Source: Chloroflexota bacterium (GTDB lineage: Bacteria; Chloroflexota; Dehalococcoidia; Lucifugimonadales; Lucifugimonadaceae). From it: 38,275 nucleotides of DNA. The DNA lies in contig JABMNO010000028.1 in NCBI GenBank assembly GCA_013204555.1, positions 1 to 38,275 on the forward strand, in the 5' to 3' direction. Below, piece by piece: positions 14,870-23,709 of this stretch (the first letter of the stretch is position 1; the number at the start of each line of letters is the position of its first letter). The notes below the pieces were generated by a model, which made no database searches, was not told the origin of the DNA, and worked only from the letters and a program-made list of their open reading frames with translations. Position numbers and translations under genes: made by a program.

Positions 14870-15829
14870 CTATGGCTCCAGCACATTGATGGGCTTCCCA
14901 TCAAGCCACGCCTGAACGTTCTTCACGGACTCAATCATAAAGTTCTTGAGACTGGCCCTTGTCGAATAGCCGAGATGTGGTGCGAGTAGTACGTTGTCCA
15001 GCTCAAGCAACGGGTGATTGGCCGGTAGTGGCTCAACGTCATAAACATCTAATGCTGCGCCGGCGATTTTCCGCTCCCGCAGCGCGGCGATGAGATCATC
15101 CTCCACGACGATTGGCCCTCGAGAGGTGTTCACCAGGAACGCCGATGGCTTCATCAGATCCAGATCATTTGATGTAACCCACCCGCGGCTGAGGTCGGTA
15201 AGCGGAACATGTATCGAGAGGATGTCAGAGCGGGCAAACAACTGCTCCCGTGACACCAGCTCGACGTCGTTGGCCGAGGCGCGCTCTGCGTCTAGTGTCG
15301 GTCCCCACGCTATTACGTCCATATCGAAGAAGTTGCCAAACTGCGATACACGTGTGCCGAGACGGCCCATCCCAAGTATGCCAAGCGTCTTTCCGCCGAG
15401 CCCTTCAGCAACGCGGGTCTGCCATTTGCCCTGACGCATTTGGGCGTCTTCCCAGGCAATGTGACGCGTCACGCCCAGTATCAGCGCCCAGGCAAGTTCC
15501 GCTGTAGCGTTACCGCGACTGGGTCTGCCTCCCGTGATGCAGACGACTATGCCCAGCTCGCCGGCTGCAACCACATCTACATTGGCCTGCCTGCCCCCTG
15601 TTCCCGCGATCAACTTCAGATTGGGTAGCTGAGCCAGCACCTCTTGCGGGAATCGAGTCCTCTCACGGGTCGTCACAAGAGCCTCGTACGGCGCCAGTCT
15701 CTCGACCAGAGCATCAACGTCAAGCAACGTATCGTGGAAGAAGTCGATATCGGCACCCGCCAGGGAGTCCCAGTCGGCCAATTCATCTGCTATGTGCCAG
15801 TAGTCATCAAGTACGGCGATTCGGACCAT
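14870..15829 (-). CDS. D-2-hydroxyacid dehydrogenase
   Basis: A 319-residue NAD(P)-dependent 2-hydroxyacid dehydrogenase, interconverting 2-keto and D-2-hydroxy acids. The dinucleotide fold begins LGILGMGRLGTRV. The catalytic triad is visible: Arg in NTSRGPIV, Glu in DVYDVEPLP and His in LAPHLGY. After the second strand the sequence is VIAWGPTL, without the Asp that normally selects NAD, so NADP use is possible. GGGAG lies eight bases before the ATG. With the neighbouring enolase-superfamily gene it fits oxidation of sugar-acid-like compounds; that link is inference. Confidence 0.91.
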   Translation of the reverse strand: MVRIAVLDDYWHIADELADWDSLAGADIDFFHDTLLDVDALVERLAPYEALVTTRERTRFPQEVLAQLPNLKLIAGTGGRQANVDVVAAGELGIVVCITGGRPSRGNATAELAWALILGVTRHIAWEDAQMRQGKWQTRVAEGLGGKTLGILGMGRLGTRVSQFGNFFDMDVIAWGPTLDAERASANDVELVSREQLFARSDILSIHVPLTDLSRGWVTSNDLDLMKPSAFLVNTSRGPIVVEDDLIAALRERKIAGAALDVYDVEPLPANHPLLELDNVLLAPHLGYSTRASLKNFMIESVKNVQAWLDGKPINVLEP

Positions 15830-15994
15830 TAGATTTGCTCCCGTATCTGTGCGAATTCGTGAGACGTTCTGTAGGGATGGTGAAGATTATGACAGGCGAT
15901 CCCAAATATGTTCATCACCAATCACCCCACCAGGATTATTGCTCTGATTTTGTGATGGCGTCACCACATTGCGTCCGGTAGATTTAGAAGAACC

Positions 15995-16690
15995 ATGACA
16001 GAACGACTTCAAAAGATATTCTCAGCGGCTGGCATCGCTTCCCGAAGGAAGTCTGAGCAACTTATCTCAGCGGGTCGTGTCCAGGTGAATGGAAAGACCG
16101 CTTCTCTTGGCGACAGCGCTGATCCTGCACAGGATGAGATCACGTTGGACGGGGAGCCCGTCATCGCCCAGAGCAAGCTCTAGATCGCCCTTAACAAGCC
16201 AGGCGGGTACATCACCACGTTGAACGATCCGCAGAGACGACCAATCGTCATGGATTTGATCGATGTACCGGCACGCATCTATCCCGTGGGACGCCTCGAC
16301 ATCGACACTGAGGGCCTGCTGATCTTCACCAACGATGGGGATTTCGCTGAACGAGCCGCCCACCCACGATACGAGGTGGAGAAGACTTACATTGCCCACC
16401 TGGAATCACCTTTGCCTCCTGCCGTATTAGGGCAGATGTCCAGAGGCATCCGGCTCTCAGACGGTATGGCAAAGGGTTCCAACATGCAGTTCCTGAATCG
16501 CGATCGCACGATCGTTGAGATGACCATCCATGATGGACGCAACCGAATCGTTCGCCGGATGTTTGAAGCGATGGGAGCACCCGCGTCCAAGCTCAAGCGG
16601 ATCCGAGTAGGAAGTATCGTTCTTGGCGATCTCCCTACTGGAAAGTGGCGGAAACTCACTGATCGCGAGATACAGGGCATGGGCGGCTAA
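15995..16690 (+). pseudogene. rsuA/rluB-type pseudouridine synthase interrupted by an in-frame amber codon
   Basis: Two parts read in one frame with a TAG at 16181-16183 between them. The first is an S4 RNA-binding domain (ERLQKIFSAAGIASRRKSEQ, VQVNGK). The second is the catalytic domain: IALNKPGGYITT, PVGRLDIDTEGLL with the catalytic Asp, then EKTYIAHLE and DGRNRIVRRMFEAMG. Family members have Tyr at the TAG site (K-L-x-Y-I-A-L-N-K-P), so one base change explains it. All other family features are intact and the 231 codons match normal length, so it is a fresh nonsense mutation, a read-through gene or a sequence error. The enzyme would modify 16S or 23S rRNA. Confidence 0.85.
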
Positions 16691-16878
16691 TGCTCTCGGT
16701 TATCGACTACGAATATCCCGCGCTTTGCGGCAAAGGCGGCCGCTTCACTGCGGCGTGATAGTCCCAGTTTCCTAAGTACGTGGCTGACGTGATTTTGAAC
16801 TGTGTTTGGCTCAATACCAGCCGCTCAGCAATCTCCGTGTTTGTGAGTCCTTCCGCGATGAGCGCCAGACTCACGCTA
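16687..16878 (-). pseudogene. luxR-type HTH regulator remnant
   Basis: Reading in two frames gives the C-terminal helix-turn-helix of a LuxR/NarL regulator: LALIAEGLTNTEIAERLVLSQ, then NTVQNHVSHVLRKLGLSRRS, ending DNREH before a TAG. The join needs one extra A at the T-run at 16805-16807 (a one-base deletion in the genome). The 5' end is missing: similarity begins directly after the stop of the methyltransferase gene at 16882, so the N-terminal receiver or ligand domain has been lost. Its 3' end overlaps the end of the pseudouridine synthase gene on the other strand. Confidence 0.82.
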
Positions 16879-16881
16879 TCG

Positions 16882-17697
16882 TTACCGCTGCGCAACCACG
16901 ATATTCACGGCCGTTGGCATGGTTAGGATGTCGCCAGTCACATACGTCGCCAGAGTTGAGGCCAGTTGTGTGGCAATCTCTTGACCCATTCTGGTTCGTT
17001 CGCCAGCATCCAGCGCCCCGAAGGCTGGTATGGCTGCGGCGGCTCCTATCATCGATAGTTGAACGAATCGATCAGCCGACTGGAACTCTATCTCCAGCTT
17101 TTGCGGGGTAACGTCGACCGTTTCGAAGCCGCCGCTCCGGATATATGCGTCCAGTTCATCCGGGTCTCCAAGGCTAAAGGGGAGGGACACAGTGGCGAAG
17201 GGCGCGTCCAGTCGTTTGGCTACGAACTCGAATAACGCGCGGAAAAGAGGGTGAACTTCCGTCCCCTGCCAGACGTTTGCCACCAGGCGGCCCCCTGGCT
17301 TGAGTACGCGGGAGATTTCGCGCGCCGATTGTTCACGATCAGGGAAGAACTGAAGCCCATGCTGGCTAATCACGACATCAAAAAAACCATCATCGTAGGG
17401 CAACGCCGCTGCGTCTCCCTCCTGCCACTGGATCGCTGGCCCTCCGTATACCGGTGATGACTGTGCTACGCCCAGCATCACGGGGCTGAAATCGAGGCCG
17501 GCAACTGAGCCATCACTACCAACACGTGGGGCAACCATCCTGGCTACCGTGCCGGTTGCACACGCGAGATCCAATACATTTGCGCCTTCACTCGGATTCG
17601 CCAAATCAATTAGCACTTTTGCCCATGGCTGGAACATCGCAGGGCCAAAGAAATCCTCGAAGACCTGGGCTGGATTGGGGCTGGACTCTCCGGTCAT
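16882..17697 (-). CDS. class I SAM-dependent methyltransferase (UbiE/COQ5-like)
   Basis: A 271-residue methyltransferase. Motif I is VLDLACATGTVARMVAPRVG, followed by GSVAGLDFSPVMLGVA, GDAAALPYDDGFFDVVISQHG, and REISRVLKPGGRLVANVW, the order of UbiE/COQ5-type and related small-molecule methyltransferases. The C-terminal ~100 residues form a helical cap with a hydrophobic SMIGAAAAIPAF segment that could shape a lipophilic substrate pocket. The substrate is not known. The ATG at 17697 is preceded by GAGAA. It ends four bases before the decayed luxR fragment on the same strand. Confidence 0.88.
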   Translation of the reverse strand: MTGESSPNPAQVFEDFFGPAMFQPWAKVLIDLANPSEGANVLDLACATGTVARMVAPRVGSDGSVAGLDFSPVMLGVAQSSPVYGGPAIQWQEGDAAALPYDDGFFDVVISQHGLQFFPDREQSAREISRVLKPGGRLVANVWQGTEVHPLFRALFEFVAKRLDAPFATVSLPFSLGDPDELDAYIRSGGFETVDVTPQKLEIEFQSADRFVQLSMIGAAAAIPAFGALDAGERTRMGQEIATQLASTLATYVTGDILTMPTAVNIVVAQR

Positions 17698-17831
17698 TGT
17701 TTCTCACTCATATGGGCTGTTTCGGTTGCAATAGGCCGCAGGCATGGTACCTGCTGATTGGAAACGATGAAACGCATCATTAACCTCGATTGCGATTCCT
17801 TACAATGTGACAACCGTTTGCCGATCCGTTC

Positions 17832-18263
17832 CTAATCCTCGGTATCGTCGTCACGATAGCGCAGAGGATAGGGGCTGCGCGCTACGGCGAGGCATAATAG
17901 AGCAACCAGGAGCGCTATGGGGGCATTTAAAAATCGCTCCCACTCGCTGGAAGAAGCAAAGTTAGCCAGTGCGCTCAGGCCAGTCAGGGCAACGATGGCC
18001 CACGTGCCCCATCGCAACACTCCGTATGGAAGTTCAATCACCCGGTATCCGGCTCGGCCGAGAACAATGACCGCACCCGCGGTGAGTACGATCGACGAAA
18101 ACGCACTGGCAATCTGGAGTCGTGCCGGTAGATCGCTGTAGTCTCCGCCCCAGGCAGCGGCCAATCCCCACGAACCACCCAAAGCCCACCAGACCTGGAA
18201 GGCCGCCGTAGTTAGAAGAAATATCGCGGCCAGGAAAGCCGCAAACGCTGTGTTTCGTGCCAT
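17832..18263 (-). CDS. DUF3995 family membrane protein
   Basis: A 143-residue integral membrane protein with four hydrophobic helices: residues ~5-30 (FAAFLAAIFLLTTAAFQVWW), ~50-70, ~85-105 and ~112-130. The short loop WWALGGSWGLAAAWGG after the first helix is the signature of DUF3995. The C-terminus is charged (RYRDDDTED). The function is unknown. No strong ribosome site is visible before the ATG. It is divergent from the ceramidase-like gene, with ~110 bases between the starts. Confidence 0.78.
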   Translation of the reverse strand: MARNTAFAAFLAAIFLLTTAAFQVWWALGGSWGLAAAWGGDYSDLPARLQIASAFSSIVLTAGAVIVLGRAGYRVIELPYGVLRWGTWAIVALTGLSALANFASSSEWERFLNAPIALLVALLCLAVARSPYPLRYRDDDTED

Positions 18264-18373
18264 ATTTGTTGTATCCGGTCTGGTTATTTGAGCCGTATGA
18301 GCGGATCACATGCACCGTGAGCGAGTCGTGAAGCTCCCACCAAACCTGTAAGGTGCTCGTCGAGGTGAAACAT

Positions 18374-19771
18374 ATGTTGATGGCAGGAGCTGGTCGTTCG
18401 GACATTACCCCACCGGTGGGCATTGCACATGCAGGTTGGGGAGCGCAAACACATCAGGTGTCTGAGGGCAACGACATGCCGCTCTACATCACTGCGCTTG
18501 CGCTATCGAATGGCGATACGCGGGTTGCGATCGTTGATTTTGACATCGGCCTTTTAACAAGTGCTCAGGATTCCGCCATCCGGGGAGTGATTTCCGAACG
18601 CACCGGCATTCAGCAGGACAACATCCGACTCTCGTACTCGCACACCCATTCTGCACCTATGACGTTCGGTGGGTGGATATCAGAGGGGATGGATCTGGTC
18701 GATCAGTGGCTGCTTGAACTACCTGAAGCAGCCGCAGACTCCGTTGTCCAGGCGATTGAGGCGCAGGTGCCCGCGGTCTCGTCGTTTGGCGTTGGGGAGT
18801 GCGATATCAACATTAATCGCAGGCCGGCTGACGACGCAGGGGTGCTATTTACGGGCCGAAACTGGGATGGATTTGTCGACCGCTCGGTAGAGGTTGTTGG
18901 TCTGGATGATCTTGATGGCAATCCGGTGGCAACGCTGGTGAACTATGCCTGCCACCCAACGATCATGGGCCATCTCAATAAATTGGTCACACCTGACTTC
19001 CCGGGTCCGATGCGCCGCGTAGTTGAGCAGACCGTTGGCGGTATTTGCCTGTTCCTGCAGGGAGCGTCCGGCAATCAGGGCCCGGTAGACGGCTTTACCG
19101 GCGATCTGCGGGTGTACCGGAAGGCCGGAGCGAAGCTGGGCGCGGAGGCATCGCGGGTACGGCTCAATATGGACCCATTCGAGCGCAAAGAACGGCTTGT
19201 AGAAATACTCAGGTCCGGAGCCGATCTGGGCATCTATGAGGACGACCCAGTCAGCGAGACGGACGATACTCTGACGGTATCGTGGGTAGAGGTCGAATTA
19301 CCGGCCAAAGAGATGATCTCACTCGAAGAAGCGCAGTCTGAATACGCTCGCCTGGAAAAAGAGCTGGGAGCCGTACGTGCATCTGGCGCTTCGAACGATG
19401 AGGTTCAGGCCGCCGTCTCGCGAGTGATGCGGTCAAACATAAACCTGAACATCGCCAGAATGGTCGAACTGATCCGGGTTGGCGATATCATAACTCTGCG
19501 CATGCAGGCCATCCGAATAGGCAATACCGTGCTTGTGACTATGCCGGTGGAGCCTTTTGCAGAGTTGGGGGCGCTGGTAAAAGAGCGATCAGTCGCCGAC
19601 AACACGGTGTTCTCGGGCTTCAGCAACGGCCATTACAACTATCTGCCCACCACGAATGCCTACGAAGAGGGCGGCTACGAGGTCAGGGTATCGTTTTTTG
19701 CGCCAGGTTCGGCTGATCTGGCGGTTGATGCGTGTTTGGAGGCAATTGAGCAGGTGTGGACCGACGAATAG
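18374..19771 (+). CDS. neutral/alkaline ceramidase-like hydrolase
   Basis: A 465-residue protein matching the N-terminal catalytic domain of neutral/alkaline non-lysosomal ceramidases. Visible features: GRSDITPPVG start, SHTHSAPMTFGG (two Zn-ligand His), LVNYACHPTIMGHL (third His), QGASGNQGPVDG around the expected catalytic Ser, and GHYNYLPTTNAYEEGGYE near the end, where a Glu and a Tyr complete the site. The C-terminal immunoglobulin-like domain of full ceramidases is absent, as in many bacterial relatives with other amide substrates. No signal peptide, so it is cytoplasmic. GAGGTG lies six bases before the ATG at 18374; an upstream GTG at 18353 is less likely. Confidence 0.85.
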   Translation: MLMAGAGRSDITPPVGIAHAGWGAQTHQVSEGNDMPLYITALALSNGDTRVAIVDFDIGLLTSAQDSAIRGVISERTGIQQDNIRLSYSHTHSAPMTFGGWISEGMDLVDQWLLELPEAAADSVVQAIEAQVPAVSSFGVGECDININRRPADDAGVLFTGRNWDGFVDRSVEVVGLDDLDGNPVATLVNYACHPTIMGHLNKLVTPDFPGPMRRVVEQTVGGICLFLQGASGNQGPVDGFTGDLRVYRKAGAKLGAEASRVRLNMDPFERKERLVEILRSGADLGIYEDDPVSETDDTLTVSWVEVELPAKEMISLEEAQSEYARLEKELGAVRASGASNDEVQAAVSRVMRSNINLNIARMVELIRVGDIITLRMQAIRIGNTVLVTMPVEPFAELGALVKERSVADNTVFSGFSNGHYNYLPTTNAYEEGGYEVRVSFFAPGSADLAVDACLEAIEQVWTDE

Positions 19772-19773
19772 CG

Positions 19774-19995
19774 CTACCCTCGCCCACGTCCTTCACGAAT
19801 CAGGTCAACGATCTCTTCGGCGGTGAAATCCAGATCAATTCCGGCTACATCCAGTGCCGACTTTGAAGAAGGCGCAGGCTTCAGAGAGAACTCTTCGCCG
19901 TTCCGACGCTTGATCCTGATCTCTCCATAGACCATCGCTTCCTCAAGTAGCTTGGATAGCTGCCGACGAGCCTCTGAATACATGTATTTCTTCAT
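19774..19995 (-). CDS. Phd/YefM-like antitoxin
   Basis: A 73-residue antitoxin. The N-terminus, KYMYSEARRQLSKLLEEA, followed by IRIKRRNGEEFSLKPA, is the Phd/YefM DNA-binding fold. The acidic C-terminus (FTAEEIVDLIREGRG) would bind the toxin. Its ATG lies one base after the toxin stop, with GGTGGAG in the toxin gene as ribosome site, so the two are co-translated. The order is toxin first, antitoxin second, the reverse of most Phd/PIN pairs. It converges with the ceramidase-like gene two bases away. Confidence 0.82.
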   Translation of the reverse strand: MKKYMYSEARRQLSKLLEEAMVYGEIRIKRRNGEEFSLKPAPSSKSALDVAGIDLDFTAEEIVDLIREGRGRG

Positions 19996-19996
19996 T

Positions 19997-20383
19997 TCAG
20001 TACTCCACCACAGAGATTCGTTCGGCCACTGCTACACGTTTAAGCCCAGAATCCAGAGAAATTATTGAACAGCGGTGCTCCATTGAGCATCGCAGCATGT
20101 ACGCATCGTAGGCGTAGATCATGTGGCGCGCCGCAAGCTCAAGAGCGCCTTCAATGTCCACATCTACTTCCCGGATGGGAATTTCCTGATAGATACGAAC
20201 TGCCTTAAGAACGTCGCTATCAGTGGCGCGTCGCCGCCTGACCATTGCTGACAGGGCGTTGCCTATCTCCCATCTAATCGAACTGGGAGCGATCAGATCC
20301 TCCCCCGCGGTAGCATCAATCAGGACCTGTTTGCTGTCCACGTTGGTAATGACGACGATGATGATGACAGAAGTATCAACCAC
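19997..20383 (-). CDS. PIN-domain toxin
   Basis: A 128-residue PIN nuclease. Active-site acids: Asp in VVDTSVIIIVV, Glu in SSIRWEIGNALSAM, Asp in YAYDAYMLRC and Asp in SIISLDSGLKRV. I start at the GTG at 20383, directly before the conserved VDTS strand. The frame extends to a TTG at 20416, which adds eleven residues without similarity. As the upstream gene of the operon with the Phd-like antitoxin, it should be a type II toxin cutting structured RNA. Confidence 0.82.
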   Translation of the reverse strand: MVDTSVIIIVVITNVDSKQVLIDATAGEDLIAPSSIRWEIGNALSAMVRRRRATDSDVLKAVRIYQEIPIREVDVDIEGALELAARHMIYAYDAYMLRCSMEHRCSIISLDSGLKRVAVAERISVVEY

Positions 20384-20466
20384 ATTTTTCTTTATGATGA
20401 CATGTACAACGAACAATTGTACAAGTTATCATTCAGGATCAGGCAATAACCTCAACCGATCCCAAA

Positions 20467-20838
20467 TTACGCTTTTACGCGCTTCACATTCCGGGTCGCT
20501 ACGATGTTGCAGCCGGTATCCAGGATGTTCTCAATGAGAACGTCCCCAACGCGAACGGGTGCTTCTGTCCGGAGGCCGATTACCGCATCCATGACTTCAA
20601 GCATCATTGCCTTGGGAATCGCCGGGTCAGATTTCACACTAACGAGTGGCCAGTCACCATCATCGACCGGCATCGAAGTCGTCAGCATTCGCTTTGGGTC
20701 GAATATTTCCGACTGGATGAAGTCATGTGCCAGCCTGCACAGGTGACCCTGGATGCTGTTGATCCCCTCATCCTCTGACCAGTCGACCTCTACCGGACAA
20801 CTCACCGGGCAAACAATGCAAATTACGGTGTCATTCAT
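20467..20838 (-). CDS. DUF1667 protein
   Basis: A 123-residue protein of the DUF1667 family, found next to FAD-dependent glycerol-3-phosphate-dehydrogenase-like genes. The N-terminus has CIVCPVSCPVEV and then GHLCRLAHDF, a four-cysteine cluster that could bind an iron-sulfur cluster or zinc. The rest (RMLTTSMPV, PVRVGDVLIENIL, IVATRNVKRV) is family-typical. Its ATG overlaps the stop of the preceding FAD oxidoreductase (ATGA). It probably serves as a small redox partner of that complex; that role is inference. Confidence 0.87.
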   Translation of the reverse strand: MNDTVICIVCPVSCPVEVDWSEDEGINSIQGHLCRLAHDFIQSEIFDPKRMLTTSMPVDDGDWPLVSVKSDPAIPKAMMLEVMDAVIGLRTEAPVRVGDVLIENILDTGCNIVATRNVKRVKA

Positions 20839-22088
20839 TCACCGACCTCCACCGTTATGTTCTTATCTAGGACCTTTTTGAACCGGCCCTGTCCCACACG
20901 TACACGAATCATTCCTGCTGGCTCCATGTGCGGCATTTTGAGTCGTCGCAACACCTCACCACCACTCCTAAACACAACCGATTTATGGTGCTCTTCTTTC
21001 CAGGACCGCATGGTGAAATCGACCGCGTCCACCCCGCTAATTGCAGCGGGAAGTACATAACGGAGTCCCTCACCAGGGGTGATGGAAATCGTCGGTTCTG
21101 GAAGCTCCCCGGTGGTTGCCCACATTGCAGCGGCTCTGCCCGCCTTCTCAGCTTCAAGGGTGGCGAAGTCCACCACGTCATGCACCTGCAATACGTTGCC
21201 GCAGGAGAAGATGCCGGGCACAGAAGTTCGGAACGAGTCGTCAACCACCGCGCCGGTGGTTACCGGATTGGTCGCAATCCCCACTTCCGTAGATAGTTCG
21301 GTCTCGGGTATCAACCCGACCGACAGCAAGAGCGTGTCGCACTCAATAAATCGCCTCGTGCCGTAAACTTCTCCCATCTTCGGCCCTACCTGGGCGAGGG
21401 TAACGCCTGTGACTCTTTCTTTCCCGTGAATCTCAACCACTGTCGTACTGAGGTAGAGCGGGATGTTGAAGTCCTCAAGACAGCGAACAATATTGCCGGC
21501 TATGCCGCTTGGCTGCGGAAGGATCTCCGCTACACAAATAACCTCGGCGCCTTCAAGCGTCATACGTCGAGCCATGATCAGCCCAATGTCTCCTGAACCC
21601 AGGATGACAACTTTTCTGCCCACCGCCAGATTGCGAACGTTCATGTAGTTTTGAACTGCGCCTGCAGTGAACACCCCGGCCGGTCGAGTGCCAGGCGTTC
21701 CAATTGCCCCGCGAGTTCGCTCGCGGCAGCCCATGGCAAAGATCATAGAACTGGCCTCGATTGTGGCCAGTCCTGAATCCGACTGCACAGTGAGGACACG
21801 ATCTTTGGTGACATTGATCACGGTTGACTTGAGCCAGGTTTCTACGTCTCGTTCATTGCAGCGGTCTTCGTATATGGCGGCGTACTCAGGACCAGTGAGT
21901 GCTTCGTTGAACACTTTGGTGCCAAAACCGTCATGAACCTGCTGATTCAGGATGCCGCCAACTCGAGCATCGCGTTCAAGCAGCAACACGCGATCAGCAC
22001 CCGCTGCTTTCGCCTCTGAAGCCGCCGCCAGTCCGGCTGGTCCACCACCAATGATTGCCACGTCCGCTTTTTGTGTTCGCCCCATCAT
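20835..22088 (-). CDS. NAD(P)/FAD-dependent oxidoreductase of the GlpA-like operon
   Basis: A 417-residue flavoprotein. Residues 7-25 have the FAD Rossmann motif ADVAIIGGGPAGLAAASEA. A second dinucleotide fold, GRKVVILGSGDIGLIMARR, binds NAD(P) near residue 160. The FAD-pyrophosphate segment is VPGIFSCGNVLQVHDVVDF, with a Cys and His that may matter for redox transfer. The last ~90 residues form a separate C-terminal domain. It overlaps the GlpA-like gene at its start (ATGA) and DUF1667 at its end, so the three are one translational unit. It probably passes electrons between the GlpA-like flavoprotein and NAD(P). Confidence 0.88.
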   Translation of the reverse strand: MMGRTQKADVAIIGGGPAGLAAASEAKAAGADRVLLLERDARVGGILNQQVHDGFGTKVFNEALTGPEYAAIYEDRCNERDVETWLKSTVINVTKDRVLTVQSDSGLATIEASSMIFAMGCRERTRGAIGTPGTRPAGVFTAGAVQNYMNVRNLAVGRKVVILGSGDIGLIMARRMTLEGAEVICVAEILPQPSGIAGNIVRCLEDFNIPLYLSTTVVEIHGKERVTGVTLAQVGPKMGEVYGTRRFIECDTLLLSVGLIPETELSTEVGIATNPVTTGAVVDDSFRTSVPGIFSCGNVLQVHDVVDFATLEAEKAGRAAAMWATTGELPEPTISITPGEGLRYVLPAAISGVDAVDFTMRSWKEEHHKSVVFRSGGEVLRRLKMPHMEPAGMIRVRVGQGRFKKVLDKNITVEVGE

Positions 22089-23578
22089 TTCGCCCCCGTG
22101 CGTTCCGCCTTGCGCTCAGCACGAAGGTCTTCAGTGGTTCCCATGAATAGCCAGGACTCCCCGCCATTGAGGGTCAGCGATTCAGGCGGGTGACCGGCTT
22201 CAATGAGAAGGTCAACCACCCTTGGTCCGCAGAATCCGCCCTGACAGCGGCCCATCGTTGCGCGCGATCGGTACTTGATCGCATTCAGAGATGTGGCGCC
22301 CAGTCCGTTCTTAATGGACTCGGTGATCTCTTTTCGCGTGACCATTTCGCAGCGGCAGACAATCTCGCCGTAGTCGCCATCCTTCTGAATCCGTGCTTCA
22401 CGTAGTTCCAGAGGCTCGTCCCGTAATCTTGGAATCGATGTGCGTTTCGATACGAAGTCAGCCTTCCCTTGAGCGGGAATCTTGTCCCGCACCCATGCCG
22501 ATACTTGTTCCGCAATCGCCGGTGACGCGGTAAGTCCTGGCGACTCAATGCCGACCAGTTGCATCACGCCGGGCGCCTCTTCAACTTCTTCAATGACGAA
22601 GTCGCCAAAGCCGCCAACCTTCGATGGAACCAACTTAGGCCGCATTCCTGAGTAGGCGGTGATCACGTCTCTTGGGCTGAGTTGCGGGAGGAACTCTGCC
22701 GCCTCAGTAAGTAGCTGCCGTCGTATCTTCCCGGTAGTTCGAACGTCCTCAGCATCATTTGTGTAGTCTGCCGATGGACCAAGAAGTATGTTTCCGTCCG
22801 TTGTTGGCGTTATGTGAATGCCAAGCCCGGCTCCACCCTTTGGCGGCACCGGATAGACCATCCCATTGATCAGATGACCTTTGGATTTGTCCAGGATCAG
22901 ATACTCCCCACGGCACGGCCAAATTCGCCAGCGGTGAACTCCCGTCATCCTTGCCACTTTGTCTGAGAAGAGACCGGCTGAGTTGACAATAAGCCCGGCG
23001 CTGATGATCCCTCCGGGGGTGGTCAACTCAAATGAACCTTCCGTCCCGCTGATCGCTGTGACCGGGGAGTTGAGGCGAATTTCTGCGCCGTTCTCTATCA
23101 CTGATTCTGCAAGCGCAATGTTCAGGGAGTAAGGACATACGATGGCTGCCGTGGGAACGTTCAGGGCTGCAGCGCCCTCGATATTCGGCTCCATTCGTTT
23201 GAGCGTTGCCGAATCGATTATTTCCAGGTCACGCACGCCGTTGGCGACTCCGCGTGCCATGAGCGACTCAAGATCTGGAAGCTCGGCTTCAGATAGCGCC
23301 ACGATGGTCTTCCCGCACCGTTTGAACGGCACGTCAAGATCGGCACAGAGGTCTTCAAACATCTCTGCGCCTGCCACGTTCAATTTGGCCTTGACTGAGC
23401 CGGTAGGGACGTTGATGCCGGTGTGCACCACGCCGCTGTTTTTGCCGCTTGTGCCGCGGGCAACATCAGCAGCCTTCTCCAGAAGGACAACCTTCAGGTC
23501 ATAGCGACTGAGTTCTCTCGCAATGGCGGCGCCAACGACACCGCCTCCAACAATTGCAACGTCAAATGTGTCTGACAT
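22085..23578 (-). CDS. GlpA-like FAD-dependent dehydrogenase with BFD [2Fe-2S] domain
   Basis: A 497-residue protein. The N-terminal FAD motif is FDVAIVGGGVVGAAIAREL, followed by GTSGKNSGVVHTGIN, which resembles the active region of glycerol-3-phosphate dehydrogenases and related D-amino-acid-oxidase-fold enzymes. IWPCRGEYLIL and AYSGMRPKL mark the substrate region. The C-terminus (residues ~405-475) is a bacterioferritin-associated-ferredoxin-like domain with VCRCEMV and GRCQGGFCGPRV, four Cys for a [2Fe-2S] cluster. Substrate may be glycerol-3-phosphate or another 2-hydroxy acid. I start at ATG 23578; GTGAGG just before it is the ribosome site, although an in-frame GTG at 23587 exists. Confidence 0.88.
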   Translation of the reverse strand: MSDTFDVAIVGGGVVGAAIARELSRYDLKVVLLEKAADVARGTSGKNSGVVHTGINVPTGSVKAKLNVAGAEMFEDLCADLDVPFKRCGKTIVALSEAELPDLESLMARGVANGVRDLEIIDSATLKRMEPNIEGAAALNVPTAAIVCPYSLNIALAESVIENGAEIRLNSPVTAISGTEGSFELTTPGGIISAGLIVNSAGLFSDKVARMTGVHRWRIWPCRGEYLILDKSKGHLINGMVYPVPPKGGAGLGIHITPTTDGNILLGPSADYTNDAEDVRTTGKIRRQLLTEAAEFLPQLSPRDVITAYSGMRPKLVPSKVGGFGDFVIEEVEEAPGVMQLVGIESPGLTASPAIAEQVSAWVRDKIPAQGKADFVSKRTSIPRLRDEPLELREARIQKDGDYGEIVCRCEMVTRKEITESIKNGLGATSLNAIKYRSRATMGRCQGGFCGPRVVDLLIEAGHPPESLTLNGGESWLFMGTTEDLRAERKAERTGAK

Positions 23579-23709
23579 GGCCCTCACTTCTGGAACTTGA
23601 TGTCAGGAACTAGGAGGTTCGGTTACAACACTTTAGTGCGGTTAGCTACACTCAGATGATGATCGACATGAAGGATGCGTGAAGATCGAGGGCGCGGCTT
23701 ACGAGATGA

